A stretch of 64,000 nt of DNA from Prochlorococcus sp. AG-347-K19 (GCA_003281335.1 QCCG01000003.1:62001-126000); one strand, 5' to 3'; shown: positions 10,021 through 20,749, counted from the stretch's first letter. Numbers and translations: made by a program. The notes: generated from the sequence alone by a model not told the origin.

Positions 10021-11394
10021 CTAATATTGTTTAATAAAGCGATCAGGTAATACATCATATTTTAAAAGATCAGATGGGCTTTCTCTTTTTTGAATAATTT
10101 CAGCATCTCCATCTTTAACTAAGAGAGCAGCAGGTCTAGGAATTCTGTTGTAGTTAGAACTCATTGAATTATTGTATGCCCCAGTACCAAAAACACATAT
10201 TAGATCTCCTGTTTTACATTCTGCTAGTTCAATTTCCTTAAACAATACATCTCCCGATTCGCAGTGCTTACCAGCAATAGTATATTTAGTTTTGGAATTA
10301 ATATTAAATGGATTACTTACTAAACATGCAGAATAATTTGATTGATATGTTATGGGCCTTGGATTATCACTCATCCCGCCATCAACAGATAAATATGTTC
10401 TGATACCGGGGATTTTTTTAAAAGCCCCAATTTTGTAAATGGTTATACCTGCTGTAGATACGATAGATCTACCGGGTTCGCACATTAATGTAGGAAAATC
10501 TAAGTTGTTTTTTTTACAAGCTTTAACAACAGAAGAAGAAATTGTTTTGACCCATTCATCAATTGAAGGGGGGTCATCACTTTCCGTATACTTGATTCCT
10601 AAACCTCCGCCAACATTTAGTTCCTCGATATTATGACCAAATTTTTTGGCGTCCAAAATAACCTTTACCATTATTTCACCTAGATCCTTATGAGGGTCTA
10701 GTTCGAAAATCTGGGAACCAATATGTGCATGCAATCCTTTTAACTTTAGATGTTTAGTGTCGCGTATGCTTGCAAATAAATTATTCAAATATTCGATTCC
10801 AAAACCAAATTTGCTATCAAATGAACCTGTTCTTATGTATTCATGAGTATGGCATTCTATTCCGGGAGTAAAGCGAATCATTATTTCTAAGTCATGATTT
10901 AATGAATTTGATTTTTCCTCCAATCTTCTTAAGTCATAGTCATTATCTACGATTATTTTTATATTATTTCTAATTGCAAAATCTATTTCTTTGTCAGATT
11001 TATTGTTTCCATGAAAAACAATTTTTTCATTAGGTACTCCACCTTTTATAGCAGTTAATAATTCTCCTTCCGAAACTGCATCAAGTCCTAAACCTTCTGA
11101 GGAAACAAGGTTACTCATAAATATAGAACTATTTGCTTTGGAGGCATATATAGGTAGTGATTCCCCTGGGTAGTGTTTTTCTAATGCTTTTTTATAAGCT
11201 CTACAAGACTTTCTTAGAGTGATTTCATCTAAAATATAGAGAGGAGAATCATATTTTTTAACTAATTCTTCAATAGAACATCCACCCACAGATAATTTCC
11301 CATCTTCTCCTATGGATGTAGTAACAGGAACGATATTTTTATTAGGACTTTCCAAGTCAATTTTTTGTTTTAAAAAAGATTGTTTTTCTTCCAT
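10021..11394 (-). CDS. lysA: diaminopimelate decarboxylase
   Basis: LysA makes L-lysine from meso-diaminopimelate, a PLP-dependent last step. The 457-residue enzyme is a fold-III PLP decarboxylase with the Schiff-base lysine in YASK86AN. It also has the HIGSQIF motif, the glycine loop GGGLGI, EPGRS and the second active-site CESGD. A polar N-terminal extension of about 25 residues precedes the core. It is the first gene of the minus-strand run and is followed after 28 bases by cdaA. A divergent acetyltransferase gene starts 68 bases away, so the 11395-11462 gap must hold both promoters. Confidence 0.95.
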   Translation of the reverse strand: MEEKQSFLKQKIDLESPNKNIVPVTTSIGEDGKLSVGGCSIEELVKKYDSPLYILDEITLRKSCRAYKKALEKHYPGESLPIYASKANSSIFMSNLVSSEGLGLDAVSEGELLTAIKGGVPNEKIVFHGNNKSDKEIDFAIRNNIKIIVDNDYDLRRLEEKSNSLNHDLEIMIRFTPGIECHTHEYIRTGSFDSKFGFGIEYLNNLFASIRDTKHLKLKGLHAHIGSQIFELDPHKDLGEIMVKVILDAKKFGHNIEELNVGGGLGIKYTESDDPPSIDEWVKTISSSVVKACKKNNLDFPTLMCEPGRSIVSTAGITIYKIGAFKKIPGIRTYLSVDGGMSDNPRPITYQSNYSACLVSNPFNINSKTKYTIAGKHCESGDVLFKEIELAECKTGDLICVFGTGAYNNSMSSNYNRIPRPAALLVKDGDAEIIQKRESPSDLLKYDVLPDRFIKQY

Positions 11395-11462
11395 AGGACA
11401 ACTTTAAATAAAGTTTTGCCTAAACTATCATATTTTATAATGACTCTAGGTTTGAACTTTTA

Positions 11463-11921
11463 ATGTACATACATAATAAAATATTATCCATTAAACAAAT
11501 AAATGAGAAAGATATTGATTTATGTTATGAATTAGATTCGACTACGATTTCACTATGGAGCAAGAAGCAATGGGCTAACGAATTTAAAAAAGAAGGTACA
11601 AAAATCTTTGGATTATTAAGTAAAAATTTAGTCATTGGGATATGTGTTTTTCAATCCGTTCTTGATGAAGCTCAAATAAATTATTTTGTCATAAATCAGA
11701 AATTTAGGAAAAATGGTTTTGGGTCTTATTTTATGAGCTATTTAATAAAAAAATGTGAAAAATTAAATATGAAAAAATTACTATTGGAGGTTTCTCAGAG
11801 CAATGTTACTGCTGACAGATTTTATAGTCGCTTTGATTTTTCTACTGTAGGAATAAGAAAAAATTATTATAAAGATGGTTCACATGCTCTTTTAAAAGAA
11901 AAAAAATTAACAACAAAATAA
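11463..11921 (+). CDS. rimI: GNAT acetyltransferase, RimI-like
   Basis: The 152-residue protein is a single GNAT domain. Motif A reads KNGFGSYFM around residue 80, where the consensus is Q/RxxGxG/A, and motif B follows with LEVSQSNVTADRFYSRFDF. This last block is close to RimI, which acetylates ribosomal protein S18 at its N-terminal alanine. ATG at 11463 is preceded by a T-rich leader shared with the divergent lysA. The RimI assignment is by similarity of motif B only; another GNAT substrate cannot be excluded. Confidence 0.75.
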   Translation: MYIHNKILSIKQINEKDIDLCYELDSTTISLWSKKQWANEFKKEGTKIFGLLSKNLVIGICVFQSVLDEAQINYFVINQKFRKNGFGSYFMSYLIKKCEKLNMKKLLLEVSQSNVTADRFYSRFDFSTVGIRKNYYKDGSHALLKEKKLTTK

Positions 11922-12056
11922 TATCAAAATTTAAATGTTCGGATAACCAGAATGCTTGAAATTACTATTATTTCTTGCTATATCACAAAAAAATTTCAAA
12001 TAAATTTAATAAATTATACTTTTTGGTATTCACAAAAGCTCATTCTGAACACAAAA

Positions 12057-12085
12057 TTGACATATTACTGGTAGGTTATTAATAG
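12057..12085 (+). promoter_or_regulatory. candidate sigma-70 promoter for clpC
   Basis: A perfect -35 hexamer TTGACA (12057-12062) is followed after 17 bases by TAATAG (12080-12085). This would place transcription start near 12092, only about 10 bases before the clpC ATG. The short leader is a caution; TATTAA at 12077 is an alternative -10 with a poor spacer. The remainder of the 11922-12100 gap is AT-rich with no other feature that I can support. Confidence 0.4.
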
Positions 12086-12100
12086 GAATTTGATCTTTTT

Positions 12101-14626
12101 ATGTTTGAGAGATTTACAGAAAAAGCAATAAAAGTCATTATGCTTGCTCAAGAGGAAGCCAGAAGACTTGGTCATAATTTTGTTGGAACTGAACAAATTC
12201 TTTTAGGTTTAATTGGAGAAGGAACCGGTGTTGCAGCAAAAGTACTTAAATCACTTGGAGTTAACTTAAAAGACTCAAGAATAGAAGTAGAAAAGATTAT
12301 AGGTAGAGGTTCAGGGTTTGTAGCTGTAGAAATACCTTTTACCCCTAGAGCTAAGCGTGTTCTAGAATTATCTCTTGAGGAAGCTCGTCAACTAGGACAC
12401 AATTACATAGGTACAGAACATCTTTTATTAGGCTTAATAAGAGAAGGCGAAGGAGTTGCTGCAAGAGTTCTCGAAAATCTTAATATTGACCTTACCAAAG
12501 TAAGAACTCAGGTTGTAAGGATGCTAGGTGAAACAGCTGAAGTTGGCACAGGGGCTAGTACAACTAAGGGCAACTTAAAAACTGCAACTCTTGATGAATT
12601 TGGCACAAATCTAACTAAATTAGCTAGTGAATCAAAATTAGATCCAGTCGTTGGCCGCCATTCAGAAATAGATCGCGTTGTTCAAATATTAGGTAGAAGG
12701 ACAAAAAATAATCCTGTTCTCATTGGTGAGCCAGGTGTAGGTAAAACAGCTATCGCAGAAGGTTTAGCTCAAAGGATACAAACCGGAGATATTCCAGACA
12801 TACTTGAAGATAAAAGAGTTTTAACACTTGATATAGGACTCTTGGTAGCAGGAACAAAGTATAGAGGTGAATTTGAAGAACGGTTAAAAAAAATAATGGA
12901 AGAAATTAAAGCAGCAGGTAATGTCATACTTGTAATAGATGAGGTGCATACCTTAATCGGTGCTGGCGCTGCTGAAGGTGCTATAGATGCAGCAAATATC
13001 CTAAAGCCAGCATTGGCGAGAGGAGAACTTCAATGTATTGGAGCTACAACTCTCGATGAATATAGAAAACATATTGAGAGAGATGCTGCTCTGGAAAGAA
13101 GATTCCAGCCTGTAATGGTGGGGGAGCCATCAATTGAAGATACAATCGAAATTTTAAAAGGTCTTAGAGAGCGTTACGAGCAACATCATCGTCTAAAAAT
13201 TACTGATGATGCGCTAGAGGCAGCAGCTCATTTAGGGGATCGTTATATCTCTGATAGATTTCTACCTGATAAGGCTATTGACCTCATCGACGAGGCTGGA
13301 AGTAGAGTACGTTTAATAAATTCTAAACTTCCGCCTGAAGCTAAAGAAATAGATAGAGAATTAAGACAAGTCCAGAAACAGAAGGAAGAATCTGTAAGAG
13401 ACCAAAATTTTGACCAAGCTGGTCAATTACGCGAAAAGGAAATGGAATTGTCCTCGAAAATTAAAGAAGTATTGGAAAGTAAAAAAGAATCTACAGCTGG
13501 AGATCAATCTGATGATAATAAGTCTGTAAAAAGTGATTCAAAATTCTTACAAAGTCCTCTTGTTAGTGAAGAGGATGTTGCTCATATCGTGGCTTCATGG
13601 ACAGGTGTTCCGGTTCAAAAATTAACAGAAACTGAATCAGTCAAGCTTCTTAATATGGAGGAAACACTTCACCAAAGACTAATTGGACAAGATGAGGCTG
13701 TAAAGGCTGTTTCTAGAGCAATAAGAAGAGCAAGAGTTGGATTAAAAAATCCTAATAGACCCATAGCAAGTTTTATCTTTTCTGGTCCTACCGGTGTAGG
13801 GAAAACTGAATTAACCAAATCATTAGCTTCATATTTCTTCGGTAGTGAAGAAGCAATGATCAGGTTAGATATGTCTGAATTTATGGAAAGACATACAGTT
13901 AGTAAACTTATAGGTTCACCCCCTGGGTATGTTGGTTTTAATGAAGGTGGTCAACTTACTGAGGCAGTCAGAAGACGTCCGTATACGGTTGTTCTATTTG
14001 ATGAGGTTGAAAAGGCGCATCCAGATGTATTTAATTTATTATTGCAGTTACTTGAAGACGGAAGATTAACTGACTCCAAAGGAAGAACTGTAGATTTTAA
14101 AAATACATTGTTAATAATGACTTCTAATATCGGTTCTAAAGTAATTGAGAAAGGGGGCGGCGGACTAGGTTTCGAATTCTCAGGAGATTCAGTTGAAGAT
14201 AGTCAATATAATAGAATAAAATCTTTAGTTAACGAAGAACTTAAACAGTACTTTAGGCCTGAATTTTTAAATAGACTTGATGAAATAATTGTATTCAGGC
14301 AACTAACTAAAAATGAAGTTAAAGAAATTGCTGAAATAATGTTGCAAGAAGTTTTTGCAAGATTACAAGATAAAGGAATTAAGTTAACTGTTACCGATGC
14401 TTTCAAAGAAAGACTTGTTGAAGAAGGATACAATCCTTCCTATGGAGCAAGACCTTTGAGAAGAGCAGTTATGCGTTTACTAGAAGATAGCTTGGCTGAA
14501 GAAGTTCTTTCTGGGAGAATAAAAGATGGAGATAAGGCTTTGGTTGATATAGATGATAATAAAAAAGTTACAATAAATATTTCTTCTGAAGAATCTTCTC
14601 AAGAGCTAGCAAGTGCTAACTTCTAA
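12101..14626 (+). CDS. clpC: Clp protease AAA+ unfoldase ClpC
   Basis: ClpC unfolds substrates and feeds them to ClpP; in cyanobacteria it is an essential Hsp100 chaperone. The 841-residue protein has two Clp-N repeats (residues 1-145, with paired [10 protein letters not shown] and [10 protein letters not shown] segments). AAA domain 1 has Walker A GEPGVGKT near residue 208. A UVR-containing middle segment follows near 415-450, then AAA domain 2 with Walker A GPTGVGKT near 561. The UVR/M-domain and the length separate ClpC from ClpB. The ClpP-docking loop region is present before the C-terminal arm. Start and stop fit the family and the gene is undamaged. Confidence 0.96.
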   Translation: MFERFTEKAIKVIMLAQEEARRLGHNFVGTEQILLGLIGEGTGVAAKVLKSLGVNLKDSRIEVEKIIGRGSGFVAVEIPFTPRAKRVLELSLEEARQLGHNYIGTEHLLLGLIREGEGVAARVLENLNIDLTKVRTQVVRMLGETAEVGTGASTTKGNLKTATLDEFGTNLTKLASESKLDPVVGRHSEIDRVVQILGRRTKNNPVLIGEPGVGKTAIAEGLAQRIQTGDIPDILEDKRVLTLDIGLLVAGTKYRGEFEERLKKIMEEIKAAGNVILVIDEVHTLIGAGAAEGAIDAANILKPALARGELQCIGATTLDEYRKHIERDAALERRFQPVMVGEPSIEDTIEILKGLRERYEQHHRLKITDDALEAAAHLGDRYISDRFLPDKAIDLIDEAGSRVRLINSKLPPEAKEIDRELRQVQKQKEESVRDQNFDQAGQLREKEMELSSKIKEVLESKKESTAGDQSDDNKSVKSDSKFLQSPLVSEEDVAHIVASWTGVPVQKLTETESVKLLNMEETLHQRLIGQDEAVKAVSRAIRRARVGLKNPNRPIASFIFSGPTGVGKTELTKSLASYFFGSEEAMIRLDMSEFMERHTVSKLIGSPPGYVGFNEGGQLTEAVRRRPYTVVLFDEVEKAHPDVFNLLLQLLEDGRLTDSKGRTVDFKNTLLIMTSNIGSKVIEKGGGGLGFEFSGDSVEDSQYNRIKSLVNEELKQYFRPEFLNRLDEIIVFRQLTKNEVKEIAEIMLQEVFARLQDKGIKLTVTDAFKERLVEEGYNPSYGARPLRRAVMRLLEDSLAEEVLSGRIKDGDKALVDIDDNKKVTINISSEESSQELASANF

Positions 14627-14641
14627 TTATTTAAAGTAAAT

Positions 14642-15733
14642 ATGCAGTCAATCTCTCCAGAAACTATTTATAGGGGAAATTATGCTTGGGAAAAATCTTT
14701 ACCGCAAATTACTAAATTAACAAAAAGCCCATTAATTTTAGGTAGAGGAATTTATACAAATAAACTGAGAAGTAAAATTTTTATTGATCTAAAAAAACAA
14801 AACCTTGGTGTTAATTCTGCTAATTTACAATTTGATTGTTGTTATGAAGATATATCAAGAGTAAAAGAGATAATTTTAAATAACAATCATGATTCTGTTA
14901 TTGCAGCTGGAGGGGGTAAAGTTCTTGATGCAGGCAAATACATAGCAGACTGTCTTAATATCCCTTGTATCTCAGTTCCTCTTAGTGCCTCTACTTGTGC
15001 AGGTTGGACAGCCTTATCGAATATCTATACTAAAGATGGCCAATTTATAAATGATGTTGCATTAACAACTTGTCCAAAAATCCTAGTATTTGATCATAAA
15101 TTTATTCAAACTGCCCCATCAAGAACACTTGCAAGTGGTATAGCCGACGCTTTGGCAAAATGGTATGAATCCTCAATAACAAGCTCAACAATAGAAGATG
15201 GTCTTGTTCAACAAGCTATTCAGATATCAAGAGTTTTAAGAGATCAACTATTAATAGATGGAGAAAAAGCATTTAAGGGTAATTTTGAAGATAATCCTTC
15301 TTGGCGAAATACTATAGAAGCTTGTGGGCTTACAGCTGGATTAGTAGGAGGTATTGGAGGAGAAAAGTGTAGGACTGCTGCAGCTCACGCTATTCACAAT
15401 GCAATAACTCAGATAATTACTCCAAGTAAATTTTTACATGGTGAGATTGTTGGGGTTGGATTATTGTTGCAATTAAGACTTGAAGAAATGAAAAATAAAA
15501 ATAAATTAGCTGATCAATCAATTAAACAATTGTTGGTACTTATGAAAAAATTAAATTTGCCAACTACTATTGGACAACTTGGAATAAATGTTTTTGAAAA
15601 TAATAATTTAGAGAAAATTGCTGATTTTACTTGTAGAGATACATCTGAGATTCATTTTTTGCCTTTTGAAATTCAAAAACAGGATATAGTTGAGTTAATT
15701 ACGAATTTTGAACAACAAAAAATTAAAACATAA
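14642..15733 (+). CDS. GldA-like iron/zinc-containing alcohol (glycerol) dehydrogenase
   Basis: This 363-residue protein belongs to the group III metal-dependent dehydrogenases such as glycerol dehydrogenase. It has the NAD-binding glycine loop AAGGGKVLDAGKYIAD near residue 93. Metal ligands are apparent in the ADALAKWYES, AHAIHNAITQ and LHGEIVGVG blocks, which supply Asp, His and His. It starts 15 bases after clpC and is followed after 8 bases by an alpha/beta hydrolase. Glycerol is the name-giving substrate, but the physiological substrate in cyanobacteria is not known from the sequence. Confidence 0.82.
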   Translation: MQSISPETIYRGNYAWEKSLPQITKLTKSPLILGRGIYTNKLRSKIFIDLKKQNLGVNSANLQFDCCYEDISRVKEIILNNNHDSVIAAGGGKVLDAGKYIADCLNIPCISVPLSASTCAGWTALSNIYTKDGQFINDVALTTCPKILVFDHKFIQTAPSRTLASGIADALAKWYESSITSSTIEDGLVQQAIQISRVLRDQLLIDGEKAFKGNFEDNPSWRNTIEACGLTAGLVGGIGGEKCRTAAAHAIHNAITQIITPSKFLHGEIVGVGLLLQLRLEEMKNKNKLADQSIKQLLVLMKKLNLPTTIGQLGINVFENNNLEKIADFTCRDTSEIHFLPFEIQKQDIVELITNFEQQKIKT

Positions 15734-15741
15734 ATATTTTT

Positions 15742-16641
15742 TTGACTAAAAACAATTTCGAGCAATTAAATAATTCAAATATGGAATTTTTTGAAAGTGC
15801 AAAATTGTCACTATTAGATCCTTTAGGCCTTTATTTGGCAAATGATGTTAAGTGGATAAAGCTCAACCAAAACTGGAACTCATTAAAATTCCCTGTGGTT
15901 ATAGGAGGAAAAGGTCAACCTATACTTCTTCTACATGGTTTTGACAGTAGTTTTTTGGAGTTCAGGAGAATATATAAATCACTTAAAAAAAATTTCCAAG
16001 TTATAGTTCCTGATCTATTAGGTTTTGGTTTTAGTCCTAGATGCGCGACAAATGAAAACAATCCTTCGAAAATAATTTCGTATTTAATTGATCTCCTTAA
16101 TACTCTAGAAATAACAAAGAATCTAAAAATTATTGGTGCCTCCATGGGAGGCTCAACTGCTTTAAAACTTGCTTTTGAATTTCCTGATTCTATCAATAAA
16201 ATTATGCTTTTGTCTCCGGCGGGATTGTTTGGACAACCTAAGAGAATCCCTTTTCCTTTTAACCAAATTGGTGCCTCATTTCTTGGATTGCCACAGGTTA
16301 GAAAAAGTCTTTGTAGGCAAGCTTTTGCTTTCCCAAATGAATGCGTTGGTGAAATGGAGGAGCAAATTGCTTCAATTCATCTAGGTTGCAAAGGGTGGAG
16401 GAATTCACTTGCATCATTTGCAAAAAGTGGAGGCTTTGCTGGAACTCATAAATATATTCAAAATATCCCAATTAAAACATTATGTGGAGAAAATGATCGA
16501 ATTCTTGGAAAAAAAGAGATTAACAATATAAGAAATATTGAAAAATTAAATTTTATAGGGTTGAAAAATTGCGGTCATCTTCCACATGTAGATCTGCCCT
16601 CATTATCTAGTAAAATTATTCAAGATTATTTTTTGAAATAA
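15742..16641 (+). CDS. alpha/beta-hydrolase fold protein
   Basis: The protein has 299 residues from the TTG at 15742. An in-frame ATG 39 bases later (15781, reading MEFFESAKLS) is an equally plausible start and would give 286 residues. The core has the oxyanion-side LLHGFDSS motif, a GFGFS loop and the nucleophile elbow GASMGGS with Ser as nucleophile. A late NCGHLPHVDLP block supplies the catalytic His. The order matches hydrolases and haloperoxidase-like proteins of cyanobacteria. No substrate can be named. It is probably co-transcribed with the GldA-like gene and converges on cdsA with a 12-base gap. Confidence 0.85.
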   Translation: MTKNNFEQLNNSNMEFFESAKLSLLDPLGLYLANDVKWIKLNQNWNSLKFPVVIGGKGQPILLLHGFDSSFLEFRRIYKSLKKNFQVIVPDLLGFGFSPRCATNENNPSKIISYLIDLLNTLEITKNLKIIGASMGGSTALKLAFEFPDSINKIMLLSPAGLFGQPKRIPFPFNQIGASFLGLPQVRKSLCRQAFAFPNECVGEMEEQIASIHLGCKGWRNSLASFAKSGGFAGTHKYIQNIPIKTLCGENDRILGKKEINNIRNIEKLNFIGLKNCGHLPHVDLPSLSSKIIQDYFLK

Positions 16642-16653
16642 AAGAATTTTGAA

Positions 16654-17511
16654 TTAATTTAGATACTTCAGAATTATAAAAATGTAATATAAAACAGATG
16701 GAGTAAAGATATAACTGTCAATTCTGTCAAGGATTCCTCCATGTCCCGGTAAAAAAGTTCCGGAATCTTTTATCTTCGCATCTCTCTTCATCATAGATTC
16801 AATTAAATCTCCAACTAATGCCATAAGAGAAATTGAAATTCCATATAAGATTCCAATAAATAATGGATTTTCCCAATTCATTAAAAATGCGAAAAATATT
16901 GCTAGTAAAATTGAACAGGATATTCCTCCAATTAAACCTTCTATAGTTTTGCTTGGAGATATTGGAGACAGAGATGTTTTACCAAATGACTTCCCAATAA
17001 AATAAGAACCAATATCGCTAGCTACAATTAAAAAACAAGAAGTCAAAGTTAAATGAAGACCGGTAGTATTTAATAAATTATCAAAAGAAATAAAACCCTG
17101 TTTTGAACTTATTATCACTGAATCTAATCCTCTTAACTTAATCCAGTAACTAGGTAAAAAACCTAAATATAATAATCCAAAAATAGAGGCTGCTATATCT
17201 GAAATTGTTCCAGGTTTTGGTTGCAAAAGTAACCAAGTGCATATTCCAACTGAACAGATTGGCAGAATTGAATTTGATATCTCTCCTTCAAGTACACCAA
17301 TGGTCTCGAGATAGGTAAAAATTATAATAATGAAAGATGAAAATAATGTAGTTTTAGTCGCTGGTTTTATTCCCTTAAATTCTGCCATTCTAAAAAATTC
17401 TAATAATGCTAGATATGTAAGCAACGCTATTGCTAATGTAAAAAACCATCCCCCCAATAAAACAACAATTAAACCAAAAATTCCAATAAGTAATCCGCTT
17501 CTTAATCTCAT
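16654..17511 (-). CDS. cdsA: phosphatidate cytidylyltransferase (CDP-diglyceride synthase)
   Basis: CdsA makes CDP-diacylglycerol from phosphatidic acid and CTP, the branch point to phosphatidylglycerol. The 285-residue protein is mostly hydrophobic with about eight predicted membrane helices. It ends in the CDS signature: SMMKRDAKIKD, then SGTFLPGHGGILDRIDS. The SPSKTIEG segment also matches the family. It is 15 bases downstream of the Orn/Lys/Arg decarboxylase gene on the same strand. Confidence 0.94.
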   Translation of the reverse strand: MRLRSGLLIGIFGLIVVLLGGWFFTLAIALLTYLALLEFFRMAEFKGIKPATKTTLFSSFIIIIFTYLETIGVLEGEISNSILPICSVGICTWLLLQPKPGTISDIAASIFGLLYLGFLPSYWIKLRGLDSVIISSKQGFISFDNLLNTTGLHLTLTSCFLIVASDIGSYFIGKSFGKTSLSPISPSKTIEGLIGGISCSILLAIFFAFLMNWENPLFIGILYGISISLMALVGDLIESMMKRDAKIKDSGTFLPGHGGILDRIDSYIFTPSVLYYIFIILKYLN

Positions 17512-17526
17512 ATGAAATTTCTATGT

Positions 17527-18918
17527 TTATATGACTCTTATATTAAAATTTACCAGATCTTTGTTGAATAAACTTTGATTATTGATCCAATTAAACCTAT
17601 CTATATCAATTCTTTCTCCAGGAACTAGTAGAGGTATCCCAGGAGGATAAGGGCAAATAATATCTGCAGATATCTTATTTAATGATTGCGAGAAAGGAAT
17701 GCTATGAGTCTCATTTCTCCAAGCAATTCCAATTTCAATTTCGGGAGCTTGAACTAATTTAAAAGGAGATTGGAGCACTTCTAAACTTTTTGATTTTTTA
17801 GAATTTAGCAGTAGCTTTTGCCATAACTTTTCAAATAGGTTAAGGAAATCTTTTTGATTTGCAAATCCTAAGCAAAAAGTGAGAGTCATCATTTCTGGTA
17901 ATTCAGCAATAAGGCCATTTCTATAAAAAAAATTATCAGCAGTAAAACCATCAATTCCTTCCTTAGAGGTATTTAATATAATTTTTAGGGGATCTTGAGT
18001 TTGAATAAGAGGAATATTTTTTTGAATTAATTTTTTGTAGATACTTTTTGCTTCTAAAATTCTTTTTTGATATTTTGACAAACTTTTTTTATTCAGCCAG
18101 TCTTTAATAGATTCTTCACAAGAAGAAAGTAACAAGGAACTCGGACTAGTAGTTTGCAACAAATTAATACTCTTGATTAAATTACGCTCATTTACTAGAT
18201 CCCCTTGGTACCAGAGTATCGCTGTTTGAGTTAAACCATTGAGAGACTTATGTAATGAATGAACGACTAAATCAGCGTTTGATGATAAGGCAGTTTTTGG
18301 CAAATTAAGATTTTCACAAAAAAGGAAATAAGAACCATGGGCCTCATCAACTAAAACAGGTAAATTTTTTTGATGGCAAAAATCTATTAAAGGCCCTAAA
18401 TCTCCGGAATAACCATGGTAACAGGGACTTACAAGAATTACTCCTACAATTTTATTCTCATCAAAATTTAATTTTTTAAATACATTTTCCAACCAAATTT
18501 TTGTAATTGGTTTGTAATGACCAGTTTCTGATGAGAATTCTAGATCAAAAAATATTGGATTTATGTTCTGCATCGCACAGGTTTTTATAACACTTATATG
18601 AACATTTCTGGGCATTAGGATAGTTTCGCCTGGATTTGCCATTGCAATTATTGCTGATTGTATTAATCCAGAAGCTCCATTAACTCCAAAAAAACATCTT
18701 TTCGCAGCAAATATGTCAGAAAATTCTCTTTGGGATTTAGCAATTAATCCGTTTTGGGATAGTGGCGAACCTATCTCTGGTAGTTCAGGCAAGTCCCAAT
18801 ATCCAGGGTGATTTTTTAATAATTTGATTAATTTCTTTGGTAAAGCTGCTCCTCTGTTATGAGCGGGGAAGAATAGAGACTTTAAAAACTTTTTAGTTAG
18901 AAAAGATGAAATGCTCAT
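17527..18918 (-). CDS. Orn/Lys/Arg decarboxylase family PLP enzyme
   Basis: This 463-residue fold-I PLP decarboxylase has the cofactor lysine at K224 in the block HSLHK-SLNGLTQ and the PLP-binding Asp at D191 in DEAHGSYF. The GANGASGLIQSA-type phosphate loop is near residues 79-87. It is shorter than enterobacterial biodegradative enzymes because it lacks the N-terminal wing domain, as is usual for the cyanobacterial/Bacillus SpeA-YaaO type. The substrate could be arginine, lysine or ornithine and cannot be settled here. Cyanobacterial genomes often label it lysine decarboxylase. Confidence 0.88.
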   Translation of the reverse strand: MSISSFLTKKFLKSLFFPAHNRGAALPKKLIKLLKNHPGYWDLPELPEIGSPLSQNGLIAKSQREFSDIFAAKRCFFGVNGASGLIQSAIIAMANPGETILMPRNVHISVIKTCAMQNINPIFFDLEFSSETGHYKPITKIWLENVFKKLNFDENKIVGVILVSPCYHGYSGDLGPLIDFCHQKNLPVLVDEAHGSYFLFCENLNLPKTALSSNADLVVHSLHKSLNGLTQTAILWYQGDLVNERNLIKSINLLQTTSPSSLLLSSCEESIKDWLNKKSLSKYQKRILEAKSIYKKLIQKNIPLIQTQDPLKIILNTSKEGIDGFTADNFFYRNGLIAELPEMMTLTFCLGFANQKDFLNLFEKLWQKLLLNSKKSKSLEVLQSPFKLVQAPEIEIGIAWRNETHSIPFSQSLNKISADIICPYPPGIPLLVPGERIDIDRFNWINNQSLFNKDLVNFNIRVI

Positions 18919-18982
18919 AAAGTATTATTGATATATATAGAATGAATTAATTGGTATTCTTTTTTGATATTTTTTAACTTTA

Positions 18983-20638
18983 ATGAAGACATCTTATTCG
19001 AAATATTCAGCAAAAGATGACTTATTTTGGTTGCTTTTGAGACCATGGATTTTCATTCCAAGAGTTTTATATATCCTTTTAACTTTTATTTTTCTTTTTT
19101 TAAGAATACTTTTTCAAGGTAACAGTAAAAATAAAAATGTACAAAAAAATCTCTCGAAATACCTTTTTGATGTAATAACAGATTTAGGACCTTGTTTTAT
19201 AAAACTAGGTCAAGCACTTTCTACTAGACCAGATCTTGTAAGACAAGATTGGCTTACAGAACTTACAAATTTACAGGATAATCTCCCAGCATTTCAACAC
19301 AAAATTGCATTAAAAATTATTGAAGAAGAACTCGGAGCTCCTGCTAATGAATTATTTGATGACTTTCCAGATAGCCCTATTGCTTCAGCAAGCTTAGGTC
19401 AAGTTTACAAAGCAAAAATAAATAATAATTATTTAGCTGTCAAAGTACAGCGGCCAAATTTGCACTTTCTCATAAGAAGGGATGTTGTAATCTTGAGATT
19501 TTTAGGAACTTTTTTATCACCCTTCTTGCCATTAAATATAGGTGTTGGAATTGGAGAAATTATTGATGAATTCGGTAAGGCCCTTTTTGATGAAATTGAC
19601 TATAAGAAAGAGGCTGAAAATGCTTTGAGGTTTGCAAATTTATTTAAAGAAAACCCAAATATTTTTATTCCTAAATTAGAAAGACAGTTTTCATCCAAAA
19701 GGATTATCACAACTTCCTGGATTGATGGAGTTAAGTTAAGAGATCGTGCTTTATTGGAAGAAAATAACTTGAAACCTGCTTCTTTCATAAAAACTTGTGT
19801 CATCAGTGGTCTACAACAATTATTTGAATTTGGATATTTTCATGCAGACCCACATCCAGGAAATATGTTTGCTCTCAAAGGAGGAAATGCAGATTGTGGC
19901 AATTTAGCTTATGTTGATTTCGGAATGATGGATACTATTACAAATTCGGATAGACTTACTCTTATTAAGGCAATTGTTCATATTATAAATGAAGAATATT
20001 TTCTCCTAGCAGAAGATTTCCAGAAATTAGGTTTTTTAACCAAAGATCAAGATCTTCAAAAACTTGTAGAACCATTAAAAGAGGTTCTTGGAGGATCTCT
20101 AGGAGCTGAAGTTGGTAATTTTAATCTTAAAAATGTAACTGATAAATTCTCAAAACTAATGTATTCCTATCCTTTCAGAGTTCCCAGTAGGTTTGCCTTA
20201 ATAATAAGAGCTGTTGTTAGTCAAGAAGGTTTAGCACTAAGACTAGATCCTGAATTTAAAATTTTAAAAATTGCTTATCCCTATATTGCTAAAAAACTAC
20301 TTACCGATAATTCTGAAGAGATTCTAGAGATCCTTTTAGAAGTTGTTTTTGATAAAAAAGGTCAAATTCAAATAGAAAAAGTTGAAAGTTTATTAAACAT
20401 TTTATTTAAAGACTCAGAGAATATTAATTCAGACCTCATACCAGTTGCGAACGCTGGATTGAAATTATTTGTTAGTAAAAAAGGATCCGAAGTTAGGAAG
20501 AATCTTCTTTTAAGCCTTATAAAAGATGAAAAATTAGAATTTACAGATGCAAAAAAGCTTTTAGCTTTAATAAGAGATACTTTTAGTCCTCTAAATATTG
20601 CAAAAAGTGCAGTGCAAAATATTATTTCTACAGTTTAG
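18983..20638 (+). CDS. ABC1 atypical protein kinase (UbiB/AarF/ADCK family)
   Basis: The 551-residue protein has the diagnostic ABC1 motifs in order. KLGQALSTRPDL carries the KxGQ motif (near residue 75), followed by a Lys-containing AVKVQRP, an ExD-like block (FDEIDYKKEAEN), the catalytic loop FHADPHPGN and the metal-binding VDFGMMD. An N-terminal hydrophobic stretch (residues 20-45) may anchor it to a membrane. Family members support quinone or prenyl-lipid metabolism; in plastids and cyanobacteria several act on plastoglobule or thylakoid lipids. Which paralogue this is cannot be decided from one sequence. It is divergent from the decarboxylase gene across a 64-base gap. Confidence 0.9.
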   Translation: MKTSYSKYSAKDDLFWLLLRPWIFIPRVLYILLTFIFLFLRILFQGNSKNKNVQKNLSKYLFDVITDLGPCFIKLGQALSTRPDLVRQDWLTELTNLQDNLPAFQHKIALKIIEEELGAPANELFDDFPDSPIASASLGQVYKAKINNNYLAVKVQRPNLHFLIRRDVVILRFLGTFLSPFLPLNIGVGIGEIIDEFGKALFDEIDYKKEAENALRFANLFKENPNIFIPKLERQFSSKRIITTSWIDGVKLRDRALLEENNLKPASFIKTCVISGLQQLFEFGYFHADPHPGNMFALKGGNADCGNLAYVDFGMMDTITNSDRLTLIKAIVHIINEEYFLLAEDFQKLGFLTKDQDLQKLVEPLKEVLGGSLGAEVGNFNLKNVTDKFSKLMYSYPFRVPSRFALIIRAVVSQEGLALRLDPEFKILKIAYPYIAKKLLTDNSEEILEILLEVVFDKKGQIQIEKVESLLNILFKDSENINSDLIPVANAGLKLFVSKKGSEVRKNLLLSLIKDEKLEFTDAKKLLALIRDTFSPLNIAKSAVQNIISTV

Positions 20639-20749
20639 TTTTAATATTTATATTTAATAAATTTACTTATGATTTTAATTCCATTAGAATTTAAAAGATG
20701 TTGCTTTTAAAATTGAGTAGTAAAAGTATTTTTAGCTTAGGAATATTGA

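Noticed and set aside
15915..16196. 93-residue minus-strand ORF over the alpha/beta hydrolase
   Set aside because: It is an antisense shadow of the hydrolase core.
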